Source: Planctomycetota bacterium (GTDB taxonomy: Bacteria > Planctomycetota > Planctomycetia > Planctomycetales > Planctomycetaceae). From it: a stretch of DNA of 5,664 nucleotides. Under the pieces are notes generated by a model. The model was given only the letters and a program-made list of their open reading frames with translations, ran no database searches and was not told where the DNA came from. A program made the position numbers and the translations under genes. Location: contig QWOR01000033.1 in NCBI GenBank assembly GCA_003669575.1, positions 1 through 5,664 on the forward strand, read 5' to 3'. Every line of letters begins with the position of its first letter. Within the stretch, counting starts at the first letter, position 1. Of this stretch, positions 3,395-5,664 are shown in pieces.

Positions 3395-5664
3395 CAACCC
3401 GAGGCTTTCAATGGAGCTTTTCCTGCTCCGTTCGATACGGAACCAGAGTCCGCCGGACAGCCATTACCCGCCGATGAGGCGGCGAAGCAGTTTCAGGTCC
3501 CCCCCGGATTTGGCGTGCAGGTTTTTGCGGCTGAGCCAGATGTCCGTAACCCGATCGCAATGACATGGGACGGGCGAGGACGATTGTGGGTGGCCGAGAA
3601 CTATACCTACGCTGACCGCAAGACAACGTTCGATTTCAGCCTGCGTGACCGCGTGCTGATCTTTGAAGACACCGACCATGACGGGCGTTTTGACGAGCGC
3701 GCAGTGTTTACGGACGAAGTTCAACTCCTGACCAGTGTCGAGGTCGGTCGCGGCGGGGTCTGGTTAATGACACCACCCCAGCTGATCTTCATTCCCGACA
3801 GAGACCGGGACGACCGCCCTGATGGTGAGCCAGTCGTGGTACTCGACGGGTTCACTCCCTCGCGGGACAGCTACCATACGTTTGCCAACGGATTGAGATG
3901 GGGGCCCGACGGGTGGCTGTATGGGCGGTGCGGTGCCAGCAGCCCCGGACGAGTAGGTGTCCCGGGAACACCGGACGAGCAGCGGATCCCCTTGAATGGC
4001 GGCATCTGGCGCTTTCATCCGACGACGAAAGCCTTTGAGGTTCTCTGTCACGGCACGACGAACCCATGGGGGCTCGACTGGAACTCGAACGGTGAAGGTT
4101 TCTTCGTCAATACGGTGAATGGACATCTGTGGCAGGTGATCCCAGGGGCTCATTACAAGCGCCCGCACAGCGAGGATCCCAACCCGTATGTCTACGAAAT
4201 GATCGACACCCACGCCGATCATTACCACTGGGACACGGGAAAGGACTGGACCGACTCCCGCAATCCGGTCGGTGAACATGATCGCCGGGGTGGCGGGCAC
4301 GCGCACAGCGGGTGCCTGATCTATAACGGCGGTAACTGGCCGCCGCAGTACGATGACAAGCTGTTGACGCTGAACTTTCACGGACGTCGCGTGAATGTCG
4401 AACGCCTTGAACCGCAAGGTGCCGGGAATGTCGCCCGGCACGAGCCCGACATTCTGAAGGCTGGCGACCCATGGTTCCGCGGGATCGATCTTTCGAGCGG
4501 TCCTGACGGAAGTGTGTTCATCCTCGACTGGAGCGACACGGGCGAGTGCCACGACTCGACCGGCATTCATCGGTCTTCCGGGAGGATCTACAAGGTCACC
4601 CACGGGACGCCAGAACCTGCGACCTCCGTAGACATGCACCGGCTGTCCAATGCGGAGCTGATTCAGCAGCATCGCCATAAAAACGCAGAGGGTCGTACGA
4701 ATCAGTGGTTCATTCGCCAGGCTCGGCAGGAGTTGCTCAGCCGCGAAGAGCAGCTGAGACGAGACCCAGACGAACTGGAGCGAGTCACCGTGGCCTTATT
4801 CGAGGACCAGTCTGGGGATGACTCTCGACTGGAGCGAATTCAAACACTGCGGGGGCTCAGCCCACTGTCGCAGGAACAGATCGAACGGCTACTCCACCAA
4901 ACAACGACGGACCAGGGGGAACACGTCAGTCCTCGCAACTCGGCCCTGCGAGTGATTGCCATTCAGGAACTCGTTGCAAGGGCGCCTCTCGACACGATTC
5001 TCGGAAGCCGCCCGGTGTCGGATTTAGCTCCCGAGAGCAAAGCAATCGAACGGTTGATCCAGCTGGCCCACGCGGAGACGGGCGGTGCCGAGCTCTTGGC
5101 GCTGGCATCAGCTCTGCAACGCCTGCCGGTAAACCGGCGTGTCGAGATCGCACAAGGGATTTCCAGACACGATGAATACTCCGATGATCACAATCTGCCT
5201 TTAATGGTCTGGTATGGCTTGATACCGGTCGCCAGTGTCAATCCGCACAGTTTGGCAGAGTTCGCCGTTCAATGCCCCTTTCCCACAACGCGGCGGCTGA
5301 TTGCCAGACGGCTGGCGGAGATGATCGACTCACAGCCAGCGGCCATCGACAGGCTGCTCGCTCTCGCTGCCTCCATGGATGCGTCTCCGACTCGCGACGG
5401 GTTGATTCGCGATATCCTGCGCGGCATGGAAGAAGCATTCACTGGACGGCATAAGCTCGCAGCGCCTGCTCACTGGACTGAGTTCTCAGAATTCGCCGCC
5501 AGTTCACGTGACTCGAAGATCACTGAAGCGATCCGCAATCTGAATCTGCTTTTCGGAGATGGACGAGCCCTGGATGAGGTCAGGCAGACCATCCGCGATC
5601 ACAATGCCCCCATGGCCCAGCGGAAAGCCGCTCTGGCCACGTTGATCTCCTTAAAGCCCGCCGA
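3329..5664 (+). CDS. PVC-type membrane-bound dehydrogenase-like protein (propeller plus helical repeats), 3' partial
   Basis: This is a secreted protein of the Pirellula/Verrucomicrobium dehydrogenase type (N-terminal domain family TIGR02604), thought from family architecture to be a cell-envelope sugar or alcohol oxidoreductase; its substrate is unknown. The frame is open from GTG 3329 to the right edge, 778 codons. Residues 1-21 form a Sec-type signal peptide. Residues about 53-425 are the beta-propeller: F-Q-V-P-P-G-F (55-61), G-R-L-W-V-A-E-N (84-91), the acidic loop D114-x-D-x-D-G-x-x-D-E (114-123), D-R-D-R-D-D (157-162), S-Y-H-T-F-A-N-G-L (181-189), N-P-W-G-L-D (245-250), G-G-G-H-A-H-S-G (321-328), F-R-G-I-D-L (383-388) and G-R-I-Y-K-V (418-423). 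Residues about 430-778 are charged and helical, like the HEAT-type repeats usual here. Full-length relatives often end in a C-x2-C-H haem-binding domain, which would lie beyond the window. It lies 133 bases after the DksA-like gene. Confidence 0.9.
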   Translation, partial: MRQIWFLLVFGLLCLDSPISGQQPEAFNGAFPAPFDTEPESAGQPLPADEAAKQFQVPPGFGVQVFAAEPDVRNPIAMTWDGRGRLWVAENYTYADRKTTFDFSLRDRVLIFEDTDHDGRFDERAVFTDEVQLLTSVEVGRGGVWLMTPPQLIFIPDRDRDDRPDGEPVVVLDGFTPSRDSYHTFANGLRWGPDGWLYGRCGASSPGRVGVPGTPDEQRIPLNGGIWRFHPTTKAFEVLCHGTTNPWGLDWNSNGEGFFVNTVNGHLWQVIPGAHYKRPHSEDPNPYVYEMIDTHADHYHWDTGKDWTDSRNPVGEHDRRGGGHAHSGCLIYNGGNWPPQYDDKLLTLNFHGRRVNVERLEPQGAGNVARHEPDILKAGDPWFRGIDLSSGPDGSVFILDWSDTGECHDSTGIHRSSGRIYKVTHGTPEPATSVDMHRLSNAELIQQHRHKNAEGRTNQWFIRQARQELLSREEQLRRDPDELERVTVALFEDQSGDDSRLERIQTLRGLSPLSQEQIERLLHQTTTDQGEHVSPRNSALRVIAIQELVARAPLDTILGSRPVSDLAPESKAIERLIQLAHAETGGAELLALASALQRLPVNRRVEIAQGISRHDEYSDDHNLPLMVWYGLIPVASVNPHSLAEFAVQCPFPTTRRLIARRLAEMIDSQPAAIDRLLALAASMDASPTRDGLIRDILRGMEEAFTGRHKLAAPAHWTEFSEFAASSRDSKITEAIRNLNLLFGDGRALDEVRQTIRDHNAPMAQRKAALATLISLKPA

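Noticed and set aside
3010..3411. - strand open frame of 133 codons
   Set aside because: It spans the antisense of the zinc-finger gene and the following gap; the + strand frame with its four zinc cysteines explains the sequence.
3764..4678. Long - strand open frame of 304 codons
   Set aside because: It lies exactly opposite the propeller domain of the dehydrogenase-like gene, whose + strand translation has clear family motifs. The - strand product shows no coherent domain and no ribosome binding site; it is a GC-driven shadow.
1..5664. tRNA, rRNA, CRISPR array, insertion sequence or prophage attachment site
   Set aside because: I saw no spaced direct repeats, transposase motifs, tRNA-like sequence or rRNA sequence on either strand by eye.

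Overview
The window most likely comes from a member of the Planctomycetota (PVC superphylum). The main evidence is the large gene at the right end. It encodes the propeller domain typical of the 'Pirellula/Verrucomicrobium' membrane-bound dehydrogenases, followed by a helical-repeat region. A Tat-exported xylose-isomerase-like enzyme at the left end, loosely spaced and mostly monocistronic genes, moderately high GC and a conserved-looking protein of unknown function all fit the same group. The organism call is inference from gene content; no rRNA or other marker gene is present.

Layout, left to right. (1) Positions 1-914, + strand: the 3' part of a sugar phosphate isomerase/epimerase-like TIM-barrel protein. 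Its real start lies left of the window, because a twin-arginine signal (S-R-R-D-F-L-K) is readable in frame from the first bases. (2) 947-975: a near-perfect 29-base palindrome between genes. (3) 999-1244, +: an 81-residue helical protein of unknown function with its own ribosome binding site. (4) 1245-1337: a short convergent intergenic region with several small hairpins. (5) 1338-2495, - strand: a roughly 385-residue soluble, mostly helical protein of unknown function. (6) 2496-2880: a 385-base divergent intergenic region. It holds a strong sigma-70-type promoter reading right, a weaker candidate reading left whose -35 box forms an inverted repeat with the first, and a leader of about 210 bases with nested hairpins. 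A doubtful 47-codon frame lies on the - strand. (7) 2881-3195, +: a DksA/TraR-type C4 zinc-finger protein. (8) 3329-5664, +: a secreted PVC-type dehydrogenase-like protein, cut off by the right edge before any C-terminal haem-binding module could be seen.

How the genes fit together: the two ends encode exported proteins of the kind planctomycetes use in carbohydrate or polymer breakdown. The DksA-like protein is a plausible RNA-polymerase-binding regulator with an unusually long leader. The DksA-like gene and the dehydrogenase gene lie in the same direction 133 bases apart without an obvious intrinsic terminator, so read-through is possible. Nothing else ties the genes into one pathway, and I did not find a clear new multi-gene system. 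The points most worth a second look are the leader and divergent promoter region at 2594-2880, the palindrome at 947-975, and the two proteins of unknown function.
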